A stretch of 64,000 bases of DNA, from the NCBI GenBank assembly GCA_045642225.1, contig JAZUIN010000024.1, forward strand, positions 62,001 through 126,000. The letters are read 5' to 3'. Below, piece after piece: positions 43,078-53,264 of the stretch. Origin of the DNA: RUG191 sp045642225 (GTDB lineage Bacteria; Bacillota; Clostridia; Lachnospirales; Lachnospiraceae). The notes beneath the pieces were generated by a model. The model had not been told where the DNA came from and did no database searches. It saw nothing but the letters and a program-made list of their open reading frames with translations. Position numbers and translations under genes: made by a program. Positions within the stretch are counted from its first letter, which is position 1; every line of letters begins with the position of its first letter.

Positions 43078-44517
43078 CTATAATTTCACTACATCTTCAA
43101 GAGAAATCAACATTATATTCTTAATTGCTCCTGCCACGGTTAATGTATTTTCATGAAAACCGCTTTTAGAAAACACAATATAGAAAACATCTCCTTTAGA
43201 AGATACTCTTTTGGTCAACTCAATCAAATTCTTAAGTGTTGCCATCTCAATTGGTGCATCATCATAGTAGCATCTAGCGAAAACAGTTGAGCTCTTACCC
43301 TCTGTCTGACCAAGCGCAACTAAATCAAAACCATCAGTTGTGCCCTTTTCTTCATCATTTTCCCACCAATTGCCGATTGCTTCAATCGAAAATGGTAGGT
43401 TACCTTGTGCCGCCTCTCTCTCAAGATACTCCTTACACATGCGTACAAACACAAGGCGCATATAATCTCCAACCTCTGGTTCAATCAACTCCGACCACAT
43501 ATCTCTGATTTTGCCTGTATAATACCAGTCAATATTAGGCGCAACGTATCTATACCAGAATAAATAATTCGTATTTACAATTCCATATCTAGTCTTTTTG
43601 CGGTTATTCTTCTCTGTAATACAATTATGCTTCTCGACAACTCCAATAGACATAAGTGTATTCATATAAGGAACAACCACGTCCTTTGGCTTATTAACAA
43701 GCGCCGAAATCTGATTAACTCTAACATTTCCCTGCGCAAGCGTCATAAGGATTCTGTTATAGTAAGAAAGTTCTCTCAAGTCAAGACTCATTGTAGCCTC
43801 AGGCATAAGTCCAGCTTCATGCGTTGACTTCAAGAATAATTCTTTTGCAACGTCCTCCAAACCGCCATGGATACGGGACAAATGTTGAGGTATACCACCA
43901 GTTAATCCATAAAGGAACGCCCTTTCCTCTCCATCTCTCTCAGGGAAGAACTCACACGAATCGTAAAATCCCATGCCTTTAAGTTCTATTTCTAGCTTGT
44001 CGACATCCTTCCAAATCGCCTTCTTACCCATCACAAACTTGTCCATAGCAAGAAAAGAATCGCCACACAAAATCAACTTAATGTTCTTATCCGCCCACTT
44101 ATTCATGACATACTCCTTAAGGAGTACTTCGTACTGTGCATCCGCTTTAACAAAGTTAGGATAATTATCTATTATTAGAATAATTTTGTCGTCCCCAGCC
44201 TTCTCTTCTATAGTGTTCATCAACTCTTCGAAGCTAGGAATCATCTCGTATTCTTCTTTGAGAACATCTAAATTTGCTGTGTTGGCAAAACGTGGCATCT
44301 CATATATTTCGCCCATAGCTCTTGCGAAAAGCACCAATTGACCTACACCAGTTGTAGGATATGCCGTATGGAAAATGTGCTTCTTATCTTTCACAAACTC
44401 ACGTAGCAATGTACTTTTACCCATTCCGAGCTGTCCATAAACGCAAGCAACTTTCTTATTATCATCTTCATAGAAACCATTTAATGCTTCTATTTCTTTT
44501 TTTCTTCCTATAAACAT
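43078..44517 (-). CDS. AAA-type ATPase of the archaeal ATPase/DUF234 class
   Basis: 479 residues. The P-loop is YGQLGMGKST (27-36, K34), Walker B is IILIIDNYPNF, and a sensor-like stretch LILCGDSF follows. The middle has a winged-helix region (INQISALVNKPKDVVVPYMNTLMSIGVVEK, about 265-300). The C-terminal DUF234-like part (FDLVALGQTEGKSSTVFARCYYDD) resembles a PD-(D/E)xK nuclease core, but the catalytic residues are not clear. Such proteins are often single-gene families with unknown targets. The start ATG is at the end of AGAGGTG-type site. Confidence 0.85.
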   Translation of the reverse strand: MFIGRKKEIEALNGFYEDDNKKVACVYGQLGMGKSTLLREFVKDKKHIFHTAYPTTGVGQLVLFARAMGEIYEMPRFANTANLDVLKEEYEMIPSFEELMNTIEEKAGDDKIILIIDNYPNFVKADAQYEVLLKEYVMNKWADKNIKLILCGDSFLAMDKFVMGKKAIWKDVDKLEIELKGMGFYDSCEFFPERDGEERAFLYGLTGGIPQHLSRIHGGLEDVAKELFLKSTHEAGLMPEATMSLDLRELSYYNRILMTLAQGNVRVNQISALVNKPKDVVVPYMNTLMSIGVVEKHNCITEKNNRKKTRYGIVNTNYLFWYRYVAPNIDWYYTGKIRDMWSELIEPEVGDYMRLVFVRMCKEYLEREAAQGNLPFSIEAIGNWWENDEEKGTTDGFDLVALGQTEGKSSTVFARCYYDDAPIEMATLKNLIELTKRVSSKGDVFYIVFSKSGFHENTLTVAGAIKNIMLISLEDVVKL

Positions 44518-44603
44518 TTTTACACCTCTTCAACGCTGCAGAAAATTCATAATACAGCATTTTTATTGTATTACGATTCAACTATATTTTCAACAACAAA
44601 ATA

Positions 44604-44625
44604 TGGGGTACATTTCTGTACCCCA
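44604..44625 (-). terminator. terminator of the radical SAM gene
   Basis: Perfect 9-bp stem TGGGGTACA/TGTACCCCA with a 4-base loop, then TATTTTGTT on the minus strand. Located 37 bases after the stop. Confidence 0.85.
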
Positions 44626-44661
44626 CACTAAATCTATGCAAATAAAATTTATTCTACAAAA

Positions 44662-46161
44662 TTATTCTCTTAAATTGTTCAAATCAAGCCCTACAGAACC
44701 ATCCTCGTGCTCAAAAGCAGCAAGCTCTGGGTTGTCCATTTTCTCTTGAGAATAAGCCATATATGCCTTTGGATTATGCTTTTGCTCTTCCCATAACTTA
44801 TCCGCAATCGGAGCCCATTCCTTAGCATATTCATCACATTTACTACAAAGCTGCTCTGCAGTCTCTTCGCACTCAGCGTTTGTTCCTTTTGCTCCTGTCT
44901 TCTCAACCATTTCACGAAGCAAATCAGGATTCTCCAACATAGGACAAGGTCTTAACATATTTCTATTAAATGGCTGACCCTCGTGATATGCCTTAAATAG
45001 TGGACTTTGTAACATCTCAAGAATCGAATTATCATGAATATTCGAATCTGAGAAATGAATAAATACACATGGCTCTGCGTCACCTTGCGCGTTAATGTGG
45101 AAATAATTTCTTCCGCCCGCAATACAACCGCCAACAAATTCTCCATCATTTTGGAAATCCATTGGATAGAAAGCAATATCATTTTGACCATCACGCACCC
45201 AACGAATTTTGTCAATAATCATCTTACGTTGCTCAGTTGTTGGCATAAGCTCAGGCGCTGCATTTCCTCCAATTGGCATGTAATGGAAGTAGAATCCAAA
45301 TCTCGCACCCTTATCTGCCAAAAATCTAAAGAATTTCTCATCTGTAACAGCCTCAATGTTGTTACGTGTATAACAAATTGATGTACCAAAAATGATTCCA
45401 TATTTAGAAAGAAGATCCATAGCTTTCATAGCTGCTTCGTAATGACCTTCACCACGGCGTTCATCATTGGTTTCTTCTGAACCTTCAACAGAAAGAAGGA
45501 ATGTAATATTTCCAAGCTTAACAATCTTCTGACAAAGATCATCATCAATCAAAGTAGAGTTAGAGAACAACGCAAACATACAGTCATTATGCTTTGCCGC
45601 AAGCTTCAATATATCATTTTTACGGACTGTTGGCTCTCCACCCGTCATAAGATACAAATGTGTACCAAGCTCTTTTCCTTGAGTTACAATTTTGTCCATG
45701 TCCTCGAATGACATGTTGTTTTTGTGACCATATGTACCCGACCAGCAGCCTGTACAATGTAAATTACAAGCATCCGTTGGATCAAAAAGAATTAACCAAG
45801 GAATATTACACTTATATTTCTCACGGTTTTTACGAATAGTTGTTGTTCCTCTAAGGAAAGACTCATATCCTAAATTAACCAAAACCTTTTGTGCATAGTC
45901 AGGATCTGTTTCATCTATAACATTATTAATAAACTTCACCCATCTATTCTCAGGATTCTGAAAATACTCTCTAGCCATCACAAACTTGTTCTGGTTCTGC
46001 TGTGCGCCCCAGAACTTATCTGCGGCATCAACTATTTTCAAATAAAACTTCGTTCTCTCTTCTATATTCTCTTTACTTAACTTTTTAACTAGTCTTGCAG
46101 CAAGAATTTCAAATCCTTTTCTCTCTATTGAATGACCAATCTTCCCAAATATATTAGACAT
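44662..46161 (-). CDS. radical SAM protein with C-terminal SPASM-like region
   Basis: 499 residues. The N-terminal 120 residues are a helical cap (MSNIFGKIGHSIERKG). The SAM-cluster motif is CNLHCTGCW (C132, C136, C139). MTGGEPTVRK follows as the SAM-binding GGE. The C-terminal part has scattered Cys (GGCIAGG, EPCVFIHF, RPCPML, ECEETAEQLCSKCDEY), consistent with auxiliary Fe-S clusters. The substrate is unknown and no precursor peptide gene was seen next to it. It has its own ribosome site (TAGGAGG) and ends in a terminator. Confidence 0.88.
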   Translation of the reverse strand: MSNIFGKIGHSIERKGFEILAARLVKKLSKENIEERTKFYLKIVDAADKFWGAQQNQNKFVMAREYFQNPENRWVKFINNVIDETDPDYAQKVLVNLGYESFLRGTTTIRKNREKYKCNIPWLILFDPTDACNLHCTGCWSGTYGHKNNMSFEDMDKIVTQGKELGTHLYLMTGGEPTVRKNDILKLAAKHNDCMFALFSNSTLIDDDLCQKIVKLGNITFLLSVEGSEETNDERRGEGHYEAAMKAMDLLSKYGIIFGTSICYTRNNIEAVTDEKFFRFLADKGARFGFYFHYMPIGGNAAPELMPTTEQRKMIIDKIRWVRDGQNDIAFYPMDFQNDGEFVGGCIAGGRNYFHINAQGDAEPCVFIHFSDSNIHDNSILEMLQSPLFKAYHEGQPFNRNMLRPCPMLENPDLLREMVEKTGAKGTNAECEETAEQLCSKCDEYAKEWAPIADKLWEEQKHNPKAYMAYSQEKMDNPELAAFEHEDGSVGLDLNNLRE

Positions 46162-46353
46162 AATTTCCTCCTATATCTAAATCTGTATGCTTACACATAA
46201 CATATAGATATAACAATACACTATATTTTTATTGCAAAATAATGCTAAAGTACATTTTAACACATGCCCCCTTTTTTGCCATATGCAAAATGTCCATTAT
46301 TCCACAAACGTTGTTATATTTCATAGTAAATTTGTATAAAATATGACACCAAC

Positions 46354-46382
46354 AAAAAAGAGCAGGATTAATTCCTACTCTT
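46354..46382 (-). terminator. terminator of the zinc phospholipase C-like gene
   Basis: 10-bp stem (AAGAGTAGGA with TCCTGCTCTT, one G-U) followed on the minus strand by TTTTTTGTTGG. Confidence 0.88.
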
Positions 46383-46397
46383 GTTTTATATTTGTCG

Positions 46398-47369
46398 TTA
46401 CTCACATGGCAAGCCGCTCAAATATGACAAATCTCCTAAATCTTCATATAATTTAACAAGGCTTGTTTCCTTTTCTTCTGCTGTGTAATCCTTTGACAAT
46501 GTATGTGCTTTAGCATATAGATGAATTCGCCTCTCAAAATCAACATTTGCCTTTGCTATCAAATCATACACACTGTCCGATGTAACCTGATCCTTTGCCC
46601 ATGGATTACGCCACTTTTTACGACGAAGATTACATGGATCTTTGTATTTTGTGACATTATCGTTCGGAATCATAGATGATATAAACGCGTGTCCAAGTAT
46701 TAGCTGTTCTATTTTCCTGATTGTTCGTTTCTTTATGCTAGTTGGGTCCTTCATCAAGTTAGCTTCACGTCTCATAGCTTGCATTGCGCCATTTATATGT
46801 GTAAGCTTTACCTTCGAGCCAGGAAAAGCTATTTTTATAGCTCTAAATAGAAGTAATGCAATAACTCCATGCTCATAAATAGGCAAGAAAATGGTTGAAC
46901 CCATCATAAATTCTGAAGGTCTCAAATGTGTATAATGTCTTAGAAGCGCATTATCAATGTCAGTTTCTAAGAAAACATGCATTCCAAAATCCTTAAGTGG
47001 CTTATCTTTGTGTTCGAGCTTCTTTGTTCTGTAATAAATGTAAGGATGACAATACACATCTAATGTATAGTGTCCCATAAAGCCGCAAATATATGCGTCA
47101 GCAACATTTCTTGAGCGCTTTTGAGTCAATGTATTTCTTGCTGCAATTAAAGCTTCAAAAAACGATGTTGAACTACTAGCATGTATCTTGTCGCCTATAT
47201 TTTCTTTGTAAAACAACCACGATGGCAAATGATAAAAGAACACATCTGGTCCTTGCAATCCCAAATTATAGCTTTTAGGATGGTTTACTAGAAATTGTTC
47301 GTGTTTATCTGGTGTAAAGTTAGCAAGTGCATTTTTGCCAAACAAATAATGTGATTTAAATCCTGGCAT
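46398..47369 (-). CDS. zinc-dependent phospholipase C-like protein
   Basis: 323 residues from the ATG at 47369, which has GGAGG five bases upstream. A Met codon 4 codons earlier lies in front of that site. Family pattern: MPGFKSHYLFG, LGLQGPDVFFYHLPSW, IHASSSTSFFEALI, AYICGFMGHYTLDVYCHPYIYY, giving the His and Asp series expected for zinc coordination. There is no signal peptide, so a cytoplasmic phosphoesterase or lipase role is possible. It has its own promoter (47417-47445) and terminator. Confidence 0.83.
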   Translation of the reverse strand: MPGFKSHYLFGKNALANFTPDKHEQFLVNHPKSYNLGLQGPDVFFYHLPSWLFYKENIGDKIHASSSTSFFEALIAARNTLTQKRSRNVADAYICGFMGHYTLDVYCHPYIYYRTKKLEHKDKPLKDFGMHVFLETDIDNALLRHYTHLRPSEFMMGSTIFLPIYEHGVIALLLFRAIKIAFPGSKVKLTHINGAMQAMRREANLMKDPTSIKKRTIRKIEQLILGHAFISSMIPNDNVTKYKDPCNLRRKKWRNPWAKDQVTSDSVYDLIAKANVDFERRIHLYAKAHTLSKDYTAEEKETSLVKLYEDLGDLSYLSGLPCE

Positions 47370-47416
47370 ATCGTCCTCCATTTAACTTTCATAAATTGTA
47401 ATCTTCATTTCTCATA

Positions 47417-47445
47417 ATTATAGCACTTAATCGAATTTATCACAA
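47417..47445 (-). promoter_or_regulatory. promoter of the zinc phospholipase C-like gene
   Basis: TTGTGA (47445-47440), 17-base spacer, TATAAT (47422-47417). Confidence 0.6.
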
Positions 47446-47510
47446 AGAATAAGATAATTTTTGACATACCCGTGTTATTCTTAACATTTCCAAGCTTGTT
47501 AATTCTACCT

Positions 47511-49439
47511 TTAATTAATTTCCTTGATTTCTCCCGATCTATAGCACTCTAAAAGAGTTTCAAGGTCTTCTATATCTTCCTTAATCTTCTTTCCTATATC
47601 AGTATCCTTAACCATTACTCTAGAAACCTCTGTTTCAACAACACTAGATTCCGACTCGATATCCTTATTATACTTAAGCGCCTCTTCTACACTTGTAAAA
47701 GGTCTATGTGACTTAAGCCTTATCCCATGAGAATTGTAAATCATTGTATATCCGGCTGTTCCAGTTGATTTGTGATAGCTCTTACAAAAGCCTCCATCAA
47801 TAACATACAATTTGCCATTTGTACGAACTGGCACTTCGCCCTTAACAGTTTTAACCGGGGTATGTCCATTAACAATATGAGATTTTGGCGAAAATAATCC
47901 AAAATCACGCAATATCATATTTATTGTTCTCTCTTCATAATAGAATTTAAAATATTTATTTTGCGGCTCTACCCAAGTCTCTTTATCGTCTATATATGTA
48001 CGTTCAAAGGTTTTCAATATACGCCCACACATTGGCGATTTGAAACCGCCCCACAAGTACCACATAAAGTCAAGATCCTTCTCATGGTGGGATTTGTCTC
48101 CCGAATGTCGTATCAAGCCTTCCTTTTTCCTATTGAAAAATGCACGCCTTGCCACTACTGAGCATGCATCAAAATATGCTTTGCCAGAATACTCTTTTCC
48201 CTCAACCAAAGCTCTATCAAAATTACCATATTCATCAAGTGGTACGCATCCATGATAAATTAAATTATCATTATATATTTTGTACATACTGCCTTTATCG
48301 TAGAGGAATTCAACATGTTTGCTAATTCTCTCACCATTTACAAAATCATATACCATATCATCCATTATCTTCTTTTCTTCTGGCGATAATACGTATGGAT
48401 TTGCAGGATCTACTGTCGGAAAGTCATGAGTATTAAGTTCATATACCTTTCCATCTAGTTCAATTGTATAATTATCCCAATTAACCCTATGAAGTAGTCG
48501 TCTTTCCTCTAATTCGAACTCAGGATTTGCTGCAATTACTGCGCCTTCCACCTTCTGAAGAATTACAGACATCGCTTTGTATGCTGCTTTCATAGGATCC
48601 TTCTCATCGTAAGTATCTAACGCAAAAAGCATTAAATTTCTAACTGATATTCCATAACCGTTTTCAAGAATTTCTGCATTAGAATACTTAAGGTTATTGC
48701 GCACAAGATTTGCTATACAAGCTTTAGAGCCTGATGCTGCACCCATCCACAAAATATCATGATTTCCCCATTCTATGTCTATAGAATGATGGTCCATCAA
48801 AAGATCCATGATTTTATCCGCATTCGCGCCTCTATCGAAAATATCACCGACAATATGCAAGTGATCGACGGCCAAGCGCTTTATCAACTCAGCTAACGCA
48901 ACGATAAATTCATCTCCATTATTAAGATTAATGATAGTTTCTAGAATTTCTCTATGATATAGAACTTGGTTGTCATCCTCATCCTTTTGAACATGCAACA
49001 GCTCATCTATAATATACGCAAAATCCTTAGGCATAGCCTTACGAACCTTAGAGCGAGTGTATTTAGACGACAAAATCTTTACAATTTCAATTAGCTGATT
49101 CAAGGTCATTTTGTACCATTCAGTAGATAACTCCATCTCTTTTTGAAGAACCTTAAGCTTCTCTCTTGGATAATAAATAAGAGTACAAATCTCCTCTTTC
49201 TCTTTATCTGTCATCGATTCGCCAAAAATAAGATCGACCTTTTCTCTAACTACACCAGAACAATTATTGAGTATATGAAGAAACGCTTCATACTCACCGT
49301 GCAAATCACTCATAAAATGTTCTGTACCCTTTGGCAAATTTAAAATTGCATTTAAGTTTATGATTTCTCTGCACACTGACTGCTTTGTAGGATATTCCTT
49401 CGCAAGCATTTTTAAATATTTTTCTTTACTTTTACCCAT
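47511..49439 (-). CDS. fbp: fructose-1,6-bisphosphatase class III
   Basis: 642 residues, in the usual range for the Firmicute class III enzyme of gluconeogenesis. It is a metallophosphoesterase, shown by FMSDLHGEYEAFL (about 42-54), HIVGDIFDRGANAD (about 196-209) and IEWGNHDILWMGAASGS (about 221-237), which carry the Mn/Mg ligands. The C-terminus is acidic. The start is ATG after AAAGGG. It is divergent from galM with 143 bases between the two ATGs, and a TATAAT box lies upstream. Confidence 0.96.
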   Translation of the reverse strand: MGKSKEKYLKMLAKEYPTKQSVCREIINLNAILNLPKGTEHFMSDLHGEYEAFLHILNNCSGVVREKVDLIFGESMTDKEKEEICTLIYYPREKLKVLQKEMELSTEWYKMTLNQLIEIVKILSSKYTRSKVRKAMPKDFAYIIDELLHVQKDEDDNQVLYHREILETIINLNNGDEFIVALAELIKRLAVDHLHIVGDIFDRGANADKIMDLLMDHHSIDIEWGNHDILWMGAASGSKACIANLVRNNLKYSNAEILENGYGISVRNLMLFALDTYDEKDPMKAAYKAMSVILQKVEGAVIAANPEFELEERRLLHRVNWDNYTIELDGKVYELNTHDFPTVDPANPYVLSPEEKKIMDDMVYDFVNGERISKHVEFLYDKGSMYKIYNDNLIYHGCVPLDEYGNFDRALVEGKEYSGKAYFDACSVVARRAFFNRKKEGLIRHSGDKSHHEKDLDFMWYLWGGFKSPMCGRILKTFERTYIDDKETWVEPQNKYFKFYYEERTINMILRDFGLFSPKSHIVNGHTPVKTVKGEVPVRTNGKLYVIDGGFCKSYHKSTGTAGYTMIYNSHGIRLKSHRPFTSVEEALKYNKDIESESSVVETEVSRVMVKDTDIGKKIKEDIEDLETLLECYRSGEIKEIN

Positions 49440-49582
49440 TCATTTTCCCTTTCATATAGAAAACTCTTTGGATAAATTATATCATATTTACAATATATAT
49501 TAAATCATTTTATACTCATCTGTCCGTCAAATATATAATAATTTACCGTGCTTTTTTGTCTGTAATTTGTTATCATAATCAT

Positions 49583-50584
49583 ATGGAATATACAAGTGAT
49601 AAATTAAAAACCTACACAATTGAAAATGACAAAATCAAAGCAAAGGTTACAAACTACGGAGCAACCTTACTAGAGCTATGGATTTCTAATAAGAAAGGGG
49701 AGAAATTAGACGTAATTCTAGGCTATGAGAAGCTAGAAGACTATTTTGATAATCCACCTGCTTTTGGTTGTTGTGTTTTGCCTAACGCAAATCGTATAGA
49801 AAATGCAAGCTTTGATATTAACGGCAAGGAGTACGTTCTTGACCAGAACGATGGCAAAAACAGCTTACATAGCGGTTTTGAACCATTGCACAAGAGACTA
49901 TGGAGCGTGATTAATCAAGCTGAAGATTCTATCACCTTCTCATATGACAGTCCTGATATGGAGTGCGGTTTCCCAGGAAATAGACATTTCGAAATAAGAT
50001 ATACGCTTATAGACAATTCTTTAGAAATTACATATAGCGCAGATACAGATAAAGCAACAGTATTTAACCCTACAAATCATAGTTACTTTAATCTTAACGG
50101 TCACAATTCTGGCGATATATTAAGTCACGAATTAACAATCAACTCAAGTGCTATTACATACAGTGATTCAGAAAGTATTTGCAACGGCGAACTAGTAAAT
50201 GTCACTGACACACCTTGGGATTTTAGAACACCTAAAGCAATAGGCAAAGATATTAATTCTAGTCATGAAGATATGATTTTAAAGAAAGGTTATGACCATA
50301 ACTACGTGTTAGAATCAGAACACGCAGCTACTCTCTTATCTAAAGACTCTGGTATTAAACTTGACATTTACACTGATGTTCCAGGTCTTCAGATATATAC
50401 TGGTAATTATCTTGCAAAAAGCGATATCGGAAAAGGAAATTACCCTTATGCTCCAAATTACGGAGTTGCACTAGAGACTCAATTTTTCCCTAATAGTGTA
50501 AATGTTGATTCTTTTGAAAAACCTTACCTTTATCCTGATGAACCAAAGGTATACACTAGTACGTATAAGTTCGGTCTTATTTAG
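49583..50584 (+). CDS. galM: aldose 1-epimerase (galactose mutarotase)
   Basis: 333 residues from the ATG at 49583. It interconverts alpha and beta anomers of aldoses. Family motifs: LPNANRIENASF, NPTNHSYFNLNGH (catalytic His), DHNYVL and GVALETQFFPNSVN (catalytic Glu). A TTG at 49556 opens the same frame but adds nine residues with no ribosome site. The ATG itself has no Shine-Dalgarno within 15 bases and follows a TATCAT/CATAAT -10-like box by 3 to 7 bases, so the message may be leaderless. It ends at a bidirectional terminator. Confidence 0.93.
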   Translation: MEYTSDKLKTYTIENDKIKAKVTNYGATLLELWISNKKGEKLDVILGYEKLEDYFDNPPAFGCCVLPNANRIENASFDINGKEYVLDQNDGKNSLHSGFEPLHKRLWSVINQAEDSITFSYDSPDMECGFPGNRHFEIRYTLIDNSLEITYSADTDKATVFNPTNHSYFNLNGHNSGDILSHELTINSSAITYSDSESICNGELVNVTDTPWDFRTPKAIGKDINSSHEDMILKKGYDHNYVLESEHAATLLSKDSGIKLDIYTDVPGLQIYTGNYLAKSDIGKGNYPYAPNYGVALETQFFPNSVNVDSFEKPYLYPDEPKVYTSTYKFGLI

Positions 50585-50636
50585 GAAAACCAACAATATT
50601 TATTCTAGTTTTAACTTTATTAAACGACAAAAAATT

Positions 50637-50662
50637 AAGCGTAGCTTCTGCTACGCTTTTTC
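50637..50662. terminator. bidirectional terminator between galM and the CheY-like gene
   Basis: 9-bp stem AAGCGTAGC/GCTACGCTT with a TTCT loop. TTTTCTTA follows on the plus strand and TTAATTTTTTG on the minus strand, so it can end both convergent genes. Confidence 0.88.
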
Positions 50663-51019
50663 TTATCCTACTGTTTTATCAACTAGCTCTAGAATCTTTG
50701 TAGAATCGAAAGGTTTAGTTACATATCCAGCTACACCTATCTTCTCTGTTGATTCTGATAATTGGCTATTTTGCTGTGCAGATGCTATAACAATCTTTGC
50801 ATCTGGATATTTCTCAACCAATTCTTTGGCTGCAGTAATACCATCCTTCTCTGGCATTACTACGTCAAGCATCACAATATCTGGATGATGCTCCTCGTAT
50901 GCATCCATCACTTCTGAACCATCCTTAGCTTCTACGACATCATGTGTTCCAGAAACAAGAATACCTTTGAGCATCAATCTTGTATAATCATTATCATCTA
51001 CTATTAATATTTTCGCCAT
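50663..51019 (-). CDS. CheY-like single-domain response regulator
   Basis: 118 residues, a receiver domain only. The acidic pair is in VDDND (D8, D9), the phosphoacceptor is D52 in VMLDVVMPEKDG, a Ser in IASAQQ (switch residue) and Lys in YVTKPFD. It is likely a chemotaxis or signalling regulator. No kinase is adjacent. A chemoreceptor is in the window about 9.6 kb away, but linkage is not implied. Confidence 0.9.
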   Translation of the reverse strand: MAKILIVDDNDYTRLMLKGILVSGTHDVVEAKDGSEVMDAYEEHHPDIVMLDVVMPEKDGITAAKELVEKYPDAKIVIASAQQNSQLSESTEKIGVAGYVTKPFDSTKILELVDKTVG

Positions 51020-51118
51020 AATGTACCTCTAATCTTTCAAGTAACCATAACAATTTTACCATACTTACCTCTTGCAAGCAAGAATGTATGATATTTCACA
51101 CAAAAGTATTATTATTTG

Positions 51119-52294
51119 CTACTTAACATATGGCTTATCGACTTTAATCACGCAGAAATAACTCTCTCCTATCTGCTCTCGCACCTTATCAGAAATCATC
51201 AACATCACTTCTTTATCAGTCATTTTCAGACTGTATGGCTTCACCACGTCAAAAATAATATTAGTATGCGTCCCTCCACTTGGAACAACTCTAAAATCAT
51301 GCATTGTCATTTCTTCTGATATCTCGCTTACTATTGACAACACTATATCTTTTAGTCTATTTACTTCTGGATTATTTGTCTCTATCGGATCTAGATGAAT
51401 ACAAGATTCGCAACTTAACTTAGTATTTAATTCATACTCTGTTTGATCAATTATGTCATGTATCTGAACAATATCTTCTGAAGCATCTACTTCTGCGTGT
51501 AAAGACACCATAACACGTCCTGGCCCATAATTATGGACAACCAAATCGTGTATACCTTGAATTCTATCGTGAGACAAAACTATTTGTTCAACACTTTCAA
51601 CAAATTCTTTTGTAGGTGGCTCTCCCAAAAGCGGCCCTATAACGTCTTTTCCCGCTTCAAATGCAGCATAACATATAAACAACGCCACAAGAAGTCCAGC
51701 GTATCCGTCTATTGACCATCCTGTGAAATGTGTAACAATCATAGAAATTAATACTACAAGAGTAGCTATTATATCTGACAAAGAATCAATTCCTGTTGCT
51801 TTTAATGCACTAGAATTAATTTTGCGTGATAAACTCATATTATAAAATGCCATGTATAGCTTTACAACTATAGACACGACAAGTATTACAATTACAACAG
51901 GATTTAGAATTGTTAACTCTGGATTAAAGATTTTCCCTATTGATTCTTTAAACAAAGTAATACCCATAAACGCGATAATCGCTGTAACAACCAACCCCGC
52001 TATGTATTCCATTCTTCCATGACCGAAAGGATGATCAGGATCAGGCTTTTTTGCTGCTAGTTTAAATCCTATTAATGTCACAAGCGATGAACCTGCATCG
52101 GATAAGTTGTTAAGCGCATCTGCTGAGATCGCTATCGAATTTGAAATCAATCCAGCAAAGAATTTTATCCCAAAAAGCAAAACATTTAATATGATCCCTA
52201 CTATTCCACAAAGTGAACCATACGCATTTCTAACTTTTGAATCAGTGTAATTCTTGTTATCCTTTATAAATATTTTCGATAAAAGTGTAATCAT
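51119..52294 (-). CDS. cation diffusion facilitator family exporter
   Basis: 391 residues with five or six membrane spans in the first 210 and a cytoplasmic C-terminal domain. The metal site ISADALNNLSDAGSSLVTL and HPFGHGRMEYIAGL (HxxxD and D-N pattern) match CDF exporters of Zn, Fe, Co or Mn. The C-terminal part has QIVLSHDRIQGIHDLVVHNYGPGRVMVSLHAEVD, the regulatory ferredoxin-like fold. The length above 300 suggests an extra C-terminal extension. Metal specificity is not read. Confidence 0.92.
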   Translation of the reverse strand: MITLLSKIFIKDNKNYTDSKVRNAYGSLCGIVGIILNVLLFGIKFFAGLISNSIAISADALNNLSDAGSSLVTLIGFKLAAKKPDPDHPFGHGRMEYIAGLVVTAIIAFMGITLFKESIGKIFNPELTILNPVVIVILVVSIVVKLYMAFYNMSLSRKINSSALKATGIDSLSDIIATLVVLISMIVTHFTGWSIDGYAGLLVALFICYAAFEAGKDVIGPLLGEPPTKEFVESVEQIVLSHDRIQGIHDLVVHNYGPGRVMVSLHAEVDASEDIVQIHDIIDQTEYELNTKLSCESCIHLDPIETNNPEVNRLKDIVLSIVSEISEEMTMHDFRVVPSGGTHTNIIFDVVKPYSLKMTDKEVMLMISDKVREQIGESYFCVIKVDKPYVK

Positions 52295-52343
52295 TTTATT
52301 ATTCCTTGTTTTATTTATTCGGCATATACTGCCTGCTTATATT

Positions 52344-53042
52344 TTACCTAAATAAAACAGAAATTGCAAAGGCTAACATTGCACAATAATACGTCAACAA
52401 ATTAAATCTATGTATCATCTTTCTCAATGCGAAGTTGCTGAAGTTGTAAAAATACAAAAAGATTATCAAAAAGTCTGATGTAAAGAATAAAACTCCACCT
52501 ATCCCCATTAATATGCTTGATACATCTGCCACTACAAAAGCATCATAAACCGATTTAAATAATAACGAAGAAACAAAGAACGAATATATAAGAATTGGCA
52601 CTAATAATTTACCAACCTGTAATTTAAATACACGTATCACTATAGCAATAAATCCAACTGACAATAGCGGAAAGACTATAAGCCAAATATTTAACTGTAG
52701 ATTTAACATATACATCAATATTAAGAAACATATATGGCCTACGGCAAAAAACACAATGCCCATTGTCATGTATTTTCTTTTTCCTAATTGATTATATTGC
52801 CCAATAAATAAATCTCCAAAAAAGCAAAATACAAACGCTGCAAGCATCACATAATCTTCCACAACAATGCTACCACTTATCTTATTATAAATTGCAACTA
52901 CCAAGCAAATCATAAAGCATGTACTAGCAATCATTTTGGTTGGAAGGTACCATCTTTTGCTTAACGAATTATCACACATACATAACAGCACACCTTGACT
53001 TAGCATACTTATAACTACCATAAAAATGATTAAAGAATACAT
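52344..53042 (-). CDS. YhhN-family (lysoplasmalogenase-like) membrane protein
   Basis: 232 residues with about eight membrane spans. The conserved FCFFGDLFI (about 93-101) and FFAVGHICFL segments, and a GGVLFFTSDFLI stretch, match the YhhN/TMEM86 family, some of which hydrolyse the vinyl ether of lysoplasmalogens. Start is ATG after a GGGGGG run. A lipid function is interesting in view of the zinc phospholipase and the lipid operon in this window, but no direct link is seen. Confidence 0.78.
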   Translation of the reverse strand: MYSLIIFMVVISMLSQGVLLCMCDNSLSKRWYLPTKMIASTCFMICLVVAIYNKISGSIVVEDYVMLAAFVFCFFGDLFIGQYNQLGKRKYMTMGIVFFAVGHICFLILMYMLNLQLNIWLIVFPLLSVGFIAIVIRVFKLQVGKLLVPILIYSFFVSSLLFKSVYDAFVVADVSSILMGIGGVLFFTSDFLIIFLYFYNFSNFALRKMIHRFNLLTYYCAMLAFAISVLFR

Positions 53043-53230
53043 ATACTTCCCCCCTTTTCATTATAAAAACCCTATACCTAAAACTCAGCCCTCCTAAAAC
53101 ATCTAAACGTCCTTCATACAATAATAAACAATTACACTTTTGACATTTGTTTATTATAGATATTATATACAAACGTTTGACTCACAAAACCTACCATCTT
53201 CTTACTTAATTATATTATATAATATAAAAA

Positions 53231-53254
53231 CTCGAAACCCTTTCGGGTTCCGAG
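53231..53254 (-). terminator. terminator of the surface operon
   Basis: CTCGGAACCC/GGGTTTCGAG stem with a GAAA loop, followed on the minus strand by TTTTTATA. Located 11 bases after the stop of the LRR gene. Confidence 0.9.
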
Positions 53255-53264
53255 CCTTATATTT

